A stretch of 64,000 nt of DNA from Roseivivax lentus (GTDB lineage: Bacteria > Pseudomonadota > Alphaproteobacteria > Rhodobacterales > Rhodobacteraceae): contig NZ_FTOQ01000007.1 in NCBI RefSeq assembly GCF_900156805.1, positions 62,001 to 126,000 of the forward strand, read 5' to 3'. The notes beneath the pieces were generated by a model. The model had not been told where the DNA came from. It did no database searches and was given only the letters and a program-made list of their open reading frames with translations. The position numbers and the translations under genes were made by a program. Every line of letters starts with the position of its first letter. Position 1 is the first letter of the stretch. Shown in pieces: positions 9,345 to 18,546 of this stretch.

Positions 9345-9962
9345 GTGCGCGTGCTGATTGCCGATGACCACGACCTTTTGCGCGACACGCTCGTCGCCTA
9401 TCTCGCGGGTGAAGAGGGCGTCGAGGCCGAACAGGCCGCCTCCTACGACGAGGTCCGCACACGGGTCACAGAGGGTCCGCGCTTCGATCTGATCCTGCTC
9501 GATTTCCGGATGCCGGGCATGAAGGGCCTCGCGAGCCTCGCCGAGGCGATGACGCTGAGCGGCGGCGGTCAGCGTGTCGCGCTGATGTCGGGCGAGGCGT
9601 CGCGCGCGGTGGCGGAAGAGGCGCTGGGCATGGGGGCTGCGGGGTTCATCCCGAAGACGCTTGGCGCGCAATCGCTGGTGCGGGCGATCAAGTTCATGGC
9701 GATGGGCGAGCAATACGCGCCGATCGACTTCCTGACCGCCGACGCGCCGGCGCCCGGCCATCCGCTGGCCGAGACGCTGACTCCGCGCGAGCGGGACGTG
9801 CTGAGAGGTGTCGTCGCCGGCAAGTCCAACAAGGAAATCGCCCGCGACCTCGCGATCTCGGAGCCGACGGTCAAGCTTCACATGAAGACGTTATTCCGCA
9901 AGCTCGACGTGCGCAACCGCACCCAGGCGGCGCTGCTCGCCCGCGAGGCGCAGATCGACTGA
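9345..9962 (+). CDS. LuxR/NarL-type response regulator
   Basis: About 205 aa if translation starts at the GTG at 9345, just before the receiver sequence VRVLIADDHD and 9 bp after a GGAG; a TTG further upstream at 9267 would add 26 residues. The receiver domain has the acidic pocket (ADDHD), the phospho-acceptor in LILLDFRMPG and the conserved Lys in FIPKT. The C-terminal LuxR helix-turn-helix reads LTPRERDVLRGVVAGKSNKE, followed by the recognition helix region (EPTVKLHMKTLFRKL). Divergent from the hybrid kinase 257 bp away, so the two probably form a phosphorelay pair. The start codon is uncertain. Confidence 0.83.
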   Translation: MRVLIADDHDLLRDTLVAYLAGEEGVEAEQAASYDEVRTRVTEGPRFDLILLDFRMPGMKGLASLAEAMTLSGGGQRVALMSGEASRAVAEEALGMGAAGFIPKTLGAQSLVRAIKFMAMGEQYAPIDFLTADAPAPGHPLAETLTPRERDVLRGVVAGKSNKEIARDLAISEPTVKLHMKTLFRKLDVRNRTQAALLAREAQID

Positions 9963-10077
9963 GGGTGCTTGGCCCCAGCAGCTCGTATTTCTGACTCCAT
10001 GCTGATCGGGTGGCGTGCTTCAGCGGCGCCCGCCTGAGGAGGCTCGACGCCGCTTGCCCGGCCGCGCGGATCGCGTG

Positions 10078-10602
10078 TCAGGGCAGGACGTGGATGCGGT
10101 CCAATTGCCAGATGCTGCGGGCATAGATCACTTCCGACCGGAATTGCGTGCCCGAGTCGAAGGGATAGACCAGCCAGAGCGGCCCCTTCTGCCGTCGTGA
10201 AATCGGACTGCCGTCGATGGCGAAGGCCAGGATCGCCGCCTGCGAGGTCGGATCGTCGAGCGGGATCTCGATGGCGTAATCGTTGATCGCCGTGGCCCTT
10301 ATCGTGCCTTGGTCGACGCCGAGCCGTGCCATCAGCGCCTGCAGCGGCACGCCGGTGAAGCTTTGCGTACCTTCGGTCCAGATCGTGGAGGTTTCGAAGG
10401 TCTCGGTGCCGACTGCCTGCAGCATGTCCAGATCGAAATGTGCCGCGTCTTCGGCGTTCGTCGTGTCAATTGCGCCGGTCACCGTCAGAAGGACGGGACC
10501 CTCGGGCACGGGCAGGTCGTTGGCCGCGACAGGGGCGGGATGCCAGAACGCGGCGAGACCGAGCGCGGCAATGCAGAGGATGAGGCGGGCTAAAGAATTC
10601 AT
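10078..10602 (-). CDS. Small periplasmic molybdopterin-oxidoreductase-fold protein
   Basis: 174 aa with an N-terminal signal peptide (MNSLARLILCIAALGLAAFW, cleavage after about VAA at 31). The rest resembles the sulfite-oxidase/YedY molybdopterin-binding fold in short form: LLTVTGAI near the start, FTGVPLQALMARLG in the middle, and WLVYPFD near the end. It lacks a clear catalytic cysteine, so it may bind ligand rather than act as an enzyme. Relatives in Rhodobacterales often sit beside hybrid kinases, and here it lies between two response regulator genes, so a sensory accessory role is plausible. The fold assignment is from pattern memory, not alignment. Confidence 0.6.
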   Translation of the reverse strand: MNSLARLILCIAALGLAAFWHPAPVAANDLPVPEGPVLLTVTGAIDTTNAEDAAHFDLDMLQAVGTETFETSTIWTEGTQSFTGVPLQALMARLGVDQGTIRATAINDYAIEIPLDDPTSQAAILAFAIDGSPISRRQKGPLWLVYPFDSGTQFRSEVIYARSIWQLDRIHVLP

Positions 10603-10843
10603 GGTTAACCAATTTGAGTTTACTTCGGGAAGGGCAGTATGCGGCACCAGAAATGGCAGAAAACAAGCGCGTTAACATCGGCGCGAATGGATCGTGAACT
10701 ATACTTTGGGATAGTCGGCGTGAAATGCGCGAATATGCGCCTGTTTAAGCGGATTCTTCATGGAAGCGGCGGCAAAGTGTCCAACCTTCGCCGCATTCCC
10801 GGGGCCTTTTGACGCCTGATTTTTGCGCAAAAGGGGCAGCGAC

Positions 10844-11797
10844 ATGCGAATACTGGCCGTCGACGACGACCCCGTTGTCCGGGACCTTCTCAAGATTTCG
10901 CTGAGCCGCGCGGGCTATTTCGACGCGGTCTTCGCCGAAAGCGGCGCGGCGGCTTTGGCCATGATGGCGGCGACCGAGCGTCCCTTCGACTGCTTCCTTC
11001 TCGACGTGAGCATGCCGAAGATGGACGGGATCGAGCTGTGCCGCCGCATCCGCGCGCTGCCGCGCTATGCCGAGACCCCGGTCATCATGATCACCCGCCT
11101 CGACAAGAGCAAATACATCACCAAGGCCTTCGATGCGGGCGCCACCGATTACATCGTGAAACCCTTCGAGCAGGCCGAGATCGGCATCCGCGTTGATCTC
11201 GCACGGCGCCGGATGACCAGCCAGGCCGCCCCGGCCGCACCCGCGGGCACGGCACCGGCCAAGGATCTGCCCGCCGCGCTGTCCGACGCCTTCACCCTGC
11301 GCAAGGTGCCGGGGGCCGTCAGCTACGAGGACATGGAAAAGACGCTGCTGGGCCTGCCCAGCTTCTCGCGGTTCCGCATCTGCGTGCTCAAGATCGTCAA
11401 TATCGAGGAGCTGCACGCGGAATGTCCGCTGCCGGTCTTCCGCCAGAACGTCCAGACGGTCGCGCAGATCCTGGCCGAGCTGCTCTGGGACGAGGACATG
11501 CAGATGACCTATATGGGCGGCGGCGCCATCGCCTTCGTGCTGCGCGGACCGAGCGCCGTGGATTGCCAGGCGCTGGCGGTCACGCTCAATGACTGGCTGG
11601 CGGATGCCATGTCGCCCGACGGGATCGAGCCCGTGGTCGCCGTCGCCAGCGACGGCCCGGCCCGCTACATCCCGAAGCTCGACCGCATCGCCTGCCTGAC
11701 CTTCGCGCGCGAACTGGCCGACGACCTGGCCAGCGAGATCATCCTCAATGCCGGCATGCGCGCCCGGCACGTCCTGCCGCGCGTCGCCTCGAACTGA
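10844..11797 (+). CDS. Response regulator with GGDEF-like degenerate output domain
   Basis: 317 aa. The ATG at 10844 follows an AAGGGG site. The receiver domain covers residues 1-125 with DDDP, phospho-acceptor Asp in FLLDVSMPKMDG and Lys in YIVKPFE. A Pro/Ala linker is followed by about 180 residues whose centre reads YMGGGAIAFVLRG, which lines up in spacing with the GGDEF signature and following strand of diguanylate cyclases but lacks the Asp-Glu needed for catalysis. It is therefore probably a receptor or structural output domain, not an active cyclase. It is divergent from the molybdopterin-fold gene and upstream of the octapeptide-repeat gene, although a 306-bp gap separates them. Confidence 0.72.
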   Translation: MRILAVDDDPVVRDLLKISLSRAGYFDAVFAESGAAALAMMAATERPFDCFLLDVSMPKMDGIELCRRIRALPRYAETPVIMITRLDKSKYITKAFDAGATDYIVKPFEQAEIGIRVDLARRRMTSQAAPAAPAGTAPAKDLPAALSDAFTLRKVPGAVSYEDMEKTLLGLPSFSRFRICVLKIVNIEELHAECPLPVFRQNVQTVAQILAELLWDEDMQMTYMGGGAIAFVLRGPSAVDCQALAVTLNDWLADAMSPDGIEPVVAVASDGPARYIPKLDRIACLTFARELADDLASEIILNAGMRARHVLPRVASN

Positions 11798-12103
11798 GCG
11801 TCCCGGCCTTTGGGCCCGGGGCATCCGGCCGCGCGTGATGCCCGGCCCGCTCTGCCGCAATTGGCCTGGTCTGAAGACGATTCGCCGGAACCGACGCGCG
11901 GCTCTGTTGACGCTTTGCCATCGGTGCTCGGGCGGGGTCTCCATTGATCCCGGGGCAGCGACAATGACACCCGCGAAACGGCTGAATTAAGGCAAATTAT
12001 TGCAAAATTGTGGCGGTTTCCGACACTGGCTTCTCTCGGCTCCACCTGCGTTGGCGCGCAGGAACGGTGCCCGGGTCCACGGATCAATAAGGGGAATCAG
12101 GGG
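11798..12103 (+). promoter_or_regulatory. Leader region of the octapeptide-repeat gene
   Basis: 306 bp without a gene. A hairpin with arms GGGCATC (11819-11825) and GATGCCC (11837-11843) lies just after the response regulator and may end its message. An AT-rich patch at about 11990-12014 (gcaaattattgc and neighbours) lies roughly 100 bp before the next start and is the probable promoter. A GGGGAATCAGGGG stretch directly precedes the ATG at 12104. Confidence 0.4.
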
Positions 12104-13696
12104 ATGTCACTGAACAGCGGGACCGGTGCAACGGGCCATGACAGCGCCAGCACGACGCAATCCTATCACAACGGCGGGGTGGAGGGAGACTCCTTCGCCT
12201 CCTGGTACGACGAGAACCTGTCGCAGGACATGAGCGCGATGGGCGGCACGCCGTCCTCCACGCTCGATCTGTCGCAGGTGGGGACCGTCAAGATCATCAA
12301 CGTGACCACCAATGCCGATGGCAGCCAGAACGGCTCCGTCGAATTCGTGGGACCGGACGGCACGCCCGTCGCATGGGGGCATTTCTCGGATGTGGACCAG
12401 ATCATCCTGCCCGACCCGGCCGTGGCGCAGGGCGTCGAGATCGCCAGCCTGAACGTCATCGGAGAACACGGGCCGGGCCTGCCGGTGAAAGTGTCGCTCG
12501 ATCCCTACCTGGGCGAGACCACGGATCCCGAGCCGGTGCCTTCCGGCTCCGGCGAGATGATGGGCTCCGGCTCCGGCGGCACCAAGGGTAGCGGCTCGGG
12601 TGGCACGCAGGGCTCTGGCTCCGGTGGCACCAAGGGGTCCGGTTCGGGTGGCACGCAGGGCTCTGGCTCCGGTGGCACCAAGGGTAGCGGCTCGGGCGGT
12701 ACGCAGGGCTCCGGCTCCGGTGGCACGAAGGGCAGCGGTTCGGGTGGGACGCAGGGCTCCGGTTCGGGCGGCACGCAGGGCTCGGGCTCGGGCGGCACGC
12801 AGGGCTCCGGTTCCGGCGGCACCAAGGGTTCCGGCTCGGGCGGTACGCAGGGCTCCGGCTCGGGTGGCACGAAGGGCTCTGGCTCCGGCGGCACCAAGGG
12901 TTCCGGCTCGGGCGGTACGCAGGGCTCCGGCTCGGGTGGCACGCAGGGGTCCGGTTCCGGCGGCACCAAGGGTAGCGGCTCGGGTGGCACGCAGGGCTCT
13001 GGCTCCGGTGGCACCAAGGGGTCCGGCTCGGGTGGCACGCAGGGCTCTGGCTCCGGTGGCACCAAGGGCTCTGGCTCCGGTGGCACGAAGGGCTCTGGCT
13101 CCGGCGGCACCAAGGGTTCCGGCTCGGGCGGTACGCAGGGCTCCGGCTCGGGTGGCACGCAGGGGTCCGGTTCCGGCGGCACCAAGGGTAGCGGCTCGGG
13201 TGGCACGCAGGGCTCTGGCTCCGGTGGCACCAAGGGCTCCGGCTCGGGTGGCACGCAGGGCTCTGGCTCCGGCGGCACGAAGGGCTCGGGCTCGGGCGGC
13301 ACGCAGGGCTCCGGTTCCGGCGGCACCAAGGGCTCCGGCTCCGGCGGCACGAAGGGCTCCGGCTCGGGTGGCACCAAGGGTTCCGGCTCGGGCGGGACGC
13401 AGGGCTCCGGCTCGGGTGGCACGAAGGGCTCCGGCTCCGGCTCGGGCGGCACGCAGGGCTCCGGCTCCGGCGGCACCAAGGGCAGCGGTTCGGGTGGCAC
13501 GCAGGGTTCCGGCTCGGGCGGCACTTCCGGATCGACGAGCACGACGCTCGCGGGTGGCCTGCCGGCCTTCCACGCCTATGCCGAGGATGGCGACGATTAT
13601 ATCAGCCTCATGAACCAGGACATCTATGCCAGCGGTGGCGGGTCCGGCGGGGCGACACATTCGGGATCGACCGCGGAGGAGTGCGACATCTTCTGA
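12104..13696 (+). CDS. Gly/Ser-rich protein with 40 tandem octapeptides
   Basis: 530 aa. Residues 1-153 are acidic, non-repetitive and without a signal peptide. Residues 154-475 are 40 tandem copies of GSGSGGT followed by Lys or Gln (Ser in the last copy); one copy, number 37, is extended to ten residues by an extra Gly-Ser. Residues 476-530 form a short tail ending EECDIF. There are no RTX motifs and no membrane segment, so secretion cannot be read from sequence. The repeat would be extended and soluble, with about 19 regularly spaced lysines, suiting a flexible spacer, matrix polymer or substrate for modification. No family is recognised. It is followed by a kinase and an acyltransferase gene on the same strand. 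Confidence 0.8.
   Translation: MSLNSGTGATGHDSASTTQSYHNGGVEGDSFASWYDENLSQDMSAMGGTPSSTLDLSQVGTVKIINVTTNADGSQNGSVEFVGPDGTPVAWGHFSDVDQIILPDPAVAQGVEIASLNVIGEHGPGLPVKVSLDPYLGETTDPEPVPSGSGEMMGSGSGGTKGSGSGGTQGSGSGGTKGSGSGGTQGSGSGGTKGSGSGGTQGSGSGGTKGSGSGGTQGSGSGGTQGSGSGGTQGSGSGGTKGSGSGGTQGSGSGGTKGSGSGGTKGSGSGGTQGSGSGGTQGSGSGGTKGSGSGGTQGSGSGGTKGSGSGGTQGSGSGGTKGSGSGGTKGSGSGGTKGSGSGGTQGSGSGGTQGSGSGGTKGSGSGGTQGSGSGGTKGSGSGGTQGSGSGGTKGSGSGGTQGSGSGGTKGSGSGGTKGSGSGGTKGSGSGGTQGSGSGGTKGSGSGSGGTQGSGSGGTKGSGSGGTQGSGSGGTSGSTSTTLAGGLPAFHAYAEDGDDYISLMNQDIYASGGGSGGATHSGSTAEECDIF
12563..13528 (+). repeat. 24-bp coding minisatellite, 40 units
   Basis: 966 bp of tandem 24-bp units encoding GSGSGGT(K/Q); one unit is 30 bp. 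Units vary at synonymous third positions (ggt/ggc, tcc/tcg/tct/agc) yet keep the protein almost constant. A block of nine units is duplicated: 12863-13056 recurs at an offset of 216 bp (13079-13272) with one mismatch that I can find. No spacers occur, so this is not a CRISPR array. Confidence 0.95.
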
Positions 13697-13808
13697 ACGT
13701 GAACCGAAAACGCCGGGTCACACCGGCTGGGGCTGGGCCTGTCAGGGGTCCGGCCCCGCATCATCGCTGGGGGGCGGGCCTTCGGGCCGAAATGACGGAG
13801 AGACGACC

Positions 13809-14828
13809 ATGTCCGACACATCGCGCAAAGCGCGCCGCGCCCGCATCCTGCGCTCGGCCGAACGGCAATTCGGCGAGCCGGTCCGCGACATCGAATATCC
13901 CGGCGGCGAAGGCCGCTCGAGCTGCCGGCTGATCTTCGCCGAGCGCAGCGTCATCGCCACTCTGCGCCCGAATTTCCGCCGCGCACATCTGGAGGCCTTC
14001 GTGCTGAAGGCGCTGTCGCGCCACAGCGCCGATGCGCCGGCCTGCCTCGGCGTCGACGGCGAGATCATCTACCAGTCCGACGTGGGCGGACGCCGCCTCA
14101 ACATGGAGATCGCCAAGGTAGGCGGGGCCCGCCGTCGCGCCCTTGCGGAGGAGGCTGTCGCTGCGATCTTCCGCATCCAGCGCGCCGGTGCGACCGCCGG
14201 GCTGAACACCGCGCTGCCGCATCTCGGTGTCAACGCGGCCTGGATCGACAACCTCGCGCGCGCCCGCGCCGCGCTCGAACCCTATTCGGCGGGCCGGTCC
14301 GCATCGGTCGATCACGCGCAGCTCTGCGCTGCGGTGCAGGTGCCCGCGCGGCAATTCGTGAAATGGGATTGCCGGTCGGGCAATGCGGCCATCGGCGCGG
14401 ATGACCGCCTGCGCTGGTTCGATTTCGAATATGCCGGGGTTCGCCACGGCGCCGAGGATTTCGCCTGGCTGATCGGCGACGAGGCCTGGCCGGTGCCGCC
14501 GCAGGTCATGGAGGAGATCGTGCGCGACGGGCTGATCGCCCTGCCGGAGGCGGAGCGCCGGGACTGGCTCGATTACCTCGCGGTCTACACGACGCTGCAT
14601 TGCATCCAGCGCTTCAAGCTGATCGTGAAGGAGGCCAAGAAGCGCGGCTGGCTGTCCAAGACCCGGGTGCGGCGCTTCGACGACGCGGGCGTGCATCCGG
14701 AATTCGCCGCGCATCTCTGCAGCGTGGGCGCCTATTTCGGCGATCGCGTGGCGCTGACTCGGCCCATCGCGCAGGATTTCGAGGAGGCACGCCGCGTCTT
14801 CGAACAGATGATCCGACAGGCGGCGTGA
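13809..14828 (+). CDS. APH-fold phosphotransferase-like protein
   Basis: 339 aa with an aminoglycoside/choline-kinase-like fold. The C-terminal half has the catalytic-loop region VKWDCRSGNAAIG and the metal-binding segment LRWFDFEYAG. In canonical kinases the loop reads HGDxxxxN; here the first histidine is missing, but the Asp and Asn remain at the right spacing, so activity is plausible but unproven. The ATG at 13809 follows GGAGAG and lies 112 bp after the repeat-protein gene. The next gene starts 8 bp after its stop, so the two are an operon. Possible substrates include a sugar, a choline-like compound or a protein side chain. Confidence 0.65.
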   Translation: MSDTSRKARRARILRSAERQFGEPVRDIEYPGGEGRSSCRLIFAERSVIATLRPNFRRAHLEAFVLKALSRHSADAPACLGVDGEIIYQSDVGGRRLNMEIAKVGGARRRALAEEAVAAIFRIQRAGATAGLNTALPHLGVNAAWIDNLARARAALEPYSAGRSASVDHAQLCAAVQVPARQFVKWDCRSGNAAIGADDRLRWFDFEYAGVRHGAEDFAWLIGDEAWPVPPQVMEEIVRDGLIALPEAERRDWLDYLAVYTTLHCIQRFKLIVKEAKKRGWLSKTRVRRFDDAGVHPEFAAHLCSVGAYFGDRVALTRPIAQDFEEARRVFEQMIRQAA

Positions 14829-14836
14829 GGCCGGCG

Positions 14837-16048
14837 ATGCACATGGACCCGACACCGATCACCGCGGCCGCACCCTCCGATCCGTTCGAGGTGGAAGTCG
14901 TCCATACCGAGGCGGGCCTCAAGGCGCTCAAGGCCGCGTGGGACGATCTTTGCCTGCGCGATCCCGACGCGCATATCTTTTTGTCTTGGGCCTGGACCCG
15001 CGCGTCCTTCCATGCGGCGGGGCAGGGCTGGAGCGTGCTCGTCGTGCGCCGGGCCGGGGACGGCGGTTGCGTCGCCATCCTGCCGCTGAGCCAGCGGACC
15101 CGCTGGAGCGAGAGCGCCGGCATGGTCCAGACCGAGCTGAAGGCGGGCGGGCGCGGGCTTCTGAGCCCCTTCACCGGATTTCTGTGCGACCCCGCCGAGG
15201 AAGCCCCGGCCATCGCCGCGCTGGCGCGGTCGCTGGCGGCCATGCCCTGGGCGCGGCTGTCGCTGCTCTATGCGGCACCCGCGGCGCGGATGGATGCGCT
15301 GGCGGCGGCGCTCGAGGCCGAGGGTCTGGAGACCGCGCAGAAGCGCTACGTCGATCGCGTCACCAAGGCCGACAAGCTGACCACGCCGGTCTTCTCGCTG
15401 CCCGCGAGTTTCGGCGCGGTCTTGGATACGCTGATCCCCGGCGACCTCGCGCGGGCCTACAGCGCCTGGCGCGACAAGCGCGGCGCGCCCGAGGCCCGGC
15501 TGACGCTGGTCAAACCGGCCTCCATCGAGGCGGCGCTCACCGTGCTCGAGGCGCTTGCCGCGCGTCTCGGACCGGAGGAGGCCGACCGCATCGCCCGCGC
15601 CGCGCCGCTCTTGCGGGCCGCGGCCGCGCAGGACCTGCTGTTTCTTCCGATCCTGTGGAAGGGCAAGATGCCGGTGGCCGCAGCGGCCCATGTCTTCGAC
15701 GCGGATTTCGGCGACATGATCCGGCTTTTCGCGCTCGCGCCCGAGGATGCGGCGGGGCAGGAGGCGCTGCATTTCCTGACGCTCTACGCGCTGGAATGGA
15801 CCTTCGCCAATGACGGGATCGATTTCCATTTCGGGCGGGATGCGGATTCGTCCGCTGCCCTGTTGCCGACGCGCGGGGTGGAGAGCCGCTATTTGAGCGT
15901 CCGCCGCCCGGGCGCCACGCCCGAGACGGGTTTCGATCCGCGCGCGCTGGGCGATGCGCTCGGGCTGATGCGGCGCTTCATCGAGGCGGGCGAGACCGCG
16001 AAGGCGCTGGCGCTTTGTACCCAGATCGAGGAAGTCGTGCAGGGCTGA
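14837..16048 (+). CDS. GNAT-type acyltransferase (BioF2/FemAB-like)
   Basis: 403 aa from the ATG at 14837; a second in-frame ATG at 14843 is equally possible. The N-terminal part (AWDDLCLRDPDAHIFLSWAW) and the C-terminal GNAT_6-like domain (KMPVAAAAHVFDADFGDMIR, then FHFGRDADSS) match the large 'CelD/BcsL' acetyltransferase group, whose members acylate polysaccharide precursors or peptides. It lies 8 bp after the kinase-like gene and ends before a strong bidirectional terminator, so it closes the operon. The substrate is unknown; a lysine in the neighbouring repeat protein or a surface polymer would fit the context but is only inferred. Confidence 0.68.
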   Translation: MHMDPTPITAAAPSDPFEVEVVHTEAGLKALKAAWDDLCLRDPDAHIFLSWAWTRASFHAAGQGWSVLVVRRAGDGGCVAILPLSQRTRWSESAGMVQTELKAGGRGLLSPFTGFLCDPAEEAPAIAALARSLAAMPWARLSLLYAAPAARMDALAAALEAEGLETAQKRYVDRVTKADKLTTPVFSLPASFGAVLDTLIPGDLARAYSAWRDKRGAPEARLTLVKPASIEAALTVLEALAARLGPEEADRIARAAPLLRAAAAQDLLFLPILWKGKMPVAAAAHVFDADFGDMIRLFALAPEDAAGQEALHFLTLYALEWTFANDGIDFHFGRDADSSAALLPTRGVESRYLSVRRPGATPETGFDPRALGDALGLMRRFIEAGETAKALALCTQIEEVVQG

Positions 16049-16099
16049 GGCTGCGAGGGCAGCTGAGCTTTGCAAAAACACCCGTATGACGGACAGAAG

Positions 16100-16133
16100 A
16101 AAGCCCCGGCATCGCGAAGCATGCCGGGGCTTT
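16100..16133. terminator. Bidirectional rho-independent terminator
   Basis: A perfect 13-bp inverted repeat, AAAGCCCCGGCAT with loop cgcgaagc and ATGCCGGGGCTTT, lies between the convergent acyltransferase and dabA genes. A-run and T-run flanks let it stop transcription in both directions. Confidence 0.88.
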
Positions 16134-16147
16134 GATGGTCGGGCAGG

Positions 16148-18523
16148 TCAAGCCGCCAGCTGTTCCGCCGCCGCCCGCTTGAAGGTGCCGCCCGGCTTGT
16201 AGCGCGCCGCGACCCGGCCTTCTTCCAGCGTGAAGAGGTGCAGCCAGCCATTGTCGAACAGCGCCCGCACCCCGTCATGCCGGTCGAGCACGTCGAGGAT
16301 CGCGGCCTCGGGGGCCTCGATCATCACCGACAGACGCAGCGGTTCATGCGCGAAGGCATCGCCGTCATGGATCGCCTGCCAGGGCAGGCCGGTGCGCAGC
16401 CGCCCGCCATTGCCCTGCACCACGCCGATGCCGCCGGTGACGTTGTGGATCAGCTTGTTGCCGCCGCCGAAGGCCTCGGGCGCGACCGCGGAGCCGTAAT
16501 ATTGCAGGCTGATCCAGCTGGCCACGACCACGGGCGCGGTCAGGATCAGCTCCAGCGTGCCGAAGCCCTCATCGGCCTGCCAGTCGTAATTGTGCAGGAA
16601 GGCCCGCCCGCCGAGGTCGATGCCCTCGGTCGCGGCGCGCGGCGCAGCGATGAAGGCGGCACAGCCCGCGAGACCCCATTCGGGCCGGATCTCGGCCCAG
16701 TTCACCGCGCGGCGGGCGATGTCGTGGGCCTTCGCGCCCGGCAGCCGCGCCGCGCGTTCGGCCCGGGTCTGCGCGCCCGCGGCCTCGAGCGCTGCGCGCG
16801 CCTTTGCGAGATCGTCCGCGTGATCCGGCGTCGCCTCTTCGGTGAAGAGGGTGACCGCATCGGTGGTGGTCTCGTGCAGGCCCGCGACAAAGAGCGTGTC
16901 TTCCGGCAGCTCGATGCCCTGGGCGGGCAGGCCCGCGCGGGTTTCGGGATCGTTCAGCAACTGCGCCAGAAGCCGCGCCGAGACCTCGCCGGTCTGCCCG
17001 CCGCAGGCGCCGCAATGATAGGCGCTGGCATGGGGGTTGTTGGTGACCTCAGCGCCGTGGCCCAGCAGCAGCACCAGCCGGGCATGGTTGTGCGTGAAGC
17101 TCATCGCCCGCAGCACTTTCGCGGCGGTCGCGGCCTTCTCCTCGGCGGAGAATTGCGTGGTGAAGCGCGGCGCGGGGTTCGCCGCGGCCTTGCCACCGCG
17201 TCCCAGCGCGTCCTTGACCAGCTTGGCGCCATAGAACGGTCCCGCCGCCTCCACGAAGGCGAAGGAGGACACGGCGGCCTGCCGGAATCGGCCCCAGGCC
17301 CGCGCGGCCCGCGCCGAGATGCGGGCGTCCTGTTCGGCCTCGGGGGGGCGGTGGCTCGTGGCCTCCACGCCGGCCTGCAGCAGCACCGGCAGATGCGCCT
17401 CGTCGAGGTCGGAGCCATGCGCGCGGTGCGACACCGGCAGGCCGAAGAAGCCCGCGAAGCCGATGGTCTCGATATCCGGGCCGGTGCCTTCGAGCGCGCG
17501 GCGGAACACCTCGGACCGCACGTCGATGCAGAAGGCCGCCTGCAGGGCGGGCCTGGTGCCGCGCGGCGTGCCGCCCATGAGCTTCATCTCGAGCTGGCGC
17601 TGATGCGCCCGCTCGGCGGCGTCCTGCAGGATCGCGTCGGCGACTTCGTCCGGCGTGGGCGTGATCGGGGCGGCATGGGCCGCCAGCGTCGCCTCCCAAC
17701 GGGGGGCGATCTCCGGCACATGGGCCGACAGCGCCTCTTCCCAGATCAGCCGGATCGCCAGGAGGTCGGTCAGCGCGGTGTCGCTGCCGCCCGCAAGCTC
17801 GGCCTGCCAGAGCTGCCAGCGCGCGTGATGCGCCCAGCCGCCCAGATCGACCAGCAGCCGGTGGAAGACCGTCTCAGCGGCGTCTTCGGTGATGCCGAGC
17901 GTCTCGCAGGCGCGCAGGATGGCGCGTTCGGGCGTGTCGGGGGCGTCGGCCACATGCGCGCAGAACCCCGTGAGACCCGCGATCTCGGGGGTGAGGTCGT
18001 TCGTCGCCCAGTCGCGCCAGGCGGCGAAGGCCGACCGGCCCGGCGCCGGGGTCCAGAGCGCCTGACCCTGGTCGAAATGCCCGCCCGCCCAGAGGCCCGT
18101 GGCGCGCAGGATGAGCGCGGGCCAGTCGGTGCCCTGCGCCTCGGCGGCCAGCTCGGCCACGGTCGGAAGCGCCTTCGGGGCCGGGTGCGGCCGCTTCATC
18201 CGGGCCTTGAGCGCGGCGAGGTCGACGGGCTTCAGCGGATCGTCGCTCTCGAACAGGGCGGCGGCGAGGTCGTCGTCGCTGATCGCGCCCTTGGCGATCT
18301 CGGCGGCGTAGTCGTCGCGGCTCCGGGTCAGGCGCACGCCGGCCACCCGGGCCAGCCGGGCCGCGGCCATGGCCAAGGGCTCGCCGGTCTGGCCGAGGAA
18401 GGGATTGACCGCGACATTGGCCGAGAGGGGAAAGGCCGGCGGGATGGCGCGGCCCGCCCGCTCGGCGGCCTTGAGAAGACCCGACACCCGGGCCGGGGCG
18501 ATGGTGCTGTGCTTGAGAAACAT
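16148..18523 (-). CDS. dabA: DabA, zinc-dependent subunit of inorganic carbon pump (DUF2309)
   Basis: 791 aa from the ATG at 18523, after ACGGAG; a TTG start nine codons upstream is less likely. DabA is the beta-carbonic-anhydrase-like soluble partner in the DAB dissolved-inorganic-carbon system, which traps CO2 as bicarbonate. All four zinc-site residues of the family can be placed: C332 and D334 in FCIDVRSE, H489 in LLLGHG and C504 in [11 protein letters not shown], and the 15-residue spacing between the last two matches characterised DabA. The gene follows dabB by 23 bp. Finding it in a roseobacter-like heterotroph suggests anaplerotic bicarbonate supply, not autotrophy, since no RuBisCO genes are seen here. 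Confidence 0.9.
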   Translation of the reverse strand: MFLKHSTIAPARVSGLLKAAERAGRAIPPAFPLSANVAVNPFLGQTGEPLAMAAARLARVAGVRLTRSRDDYAAEIAKGAISDDDLAAALFESDDPLKPVDLAALKARMKRPHPAPKALPTVAELAAEAQGTDWPALILRATGLWAGGHFDQGQALWTPAPGRSAFAAWRDWATNDLTPEIAGLTGFCAHVADAPDTPERAILRACETLGITEDAAETVFHRLLVDLGGWAHHARWQLWQAELAGGSDTALTDLLAIRLIWEEALSAHVPEIAPRWEATLAAHAAPITPTPDEVADAILQDAAERAHQRQLEMKLMGGTPRGTRPALQAAFCIDVRSEVFRRALEGTGPDIETIGFAGFFGLPVSHRAHGSDLDEAHLPVLLQAGVEATSHRPPEAEQDARISARAARAWGRFRQAAVSSFAFVEAAGPFYGAKLVKDALGRGGKAAANPAPRFTTQFSAEEKAATAAKVLRAMSFTHNHARLVLLLGHGAEVTNNPHASAYHCGACGGQTGEVSARLLAQLLNDPETRAGLPAQGIELPEDTLFVAGLHETTTDAVTLFTEEATPDHADDLAKARAALEAAGAQTRAERAARLPGAKAHDIARRAVNWAEIRPEWGLAGCAAFIAAPRAATEGIDLGGRAFLHNYDWQADEGFGTLELILTAPVVVASWISLQYYGSAVAPEAFGGGNKLIHNVTGGIGVVQGNGGRLRTGLPWQAIHDGDAFAHEPLRLSVMIEAPEAAILDVLDRHDGVRALFDNGWLHLFTLEEGRVAARYKPGGTFKRAAAEQLAA

Positions 18524-18546
18524 TGGGGTCGCTCCGTCTTGAGGGA

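Noticed and set aside
12563-13528. Possible CRISPR array
   Set aside because: Units are contiguous with no spacers and stay in one reading frame; no cas genes are nearby.
12505-13542. Minus-strand frame rich in Pro-Glu-Pro repeats, and another antisense frame over 12107-13660
   Set aside because: They are simply the other reading frames of the 24-bp minisatellite; no ribosome site, and the plus-strand frame has non-repetitive ends and a proper start.
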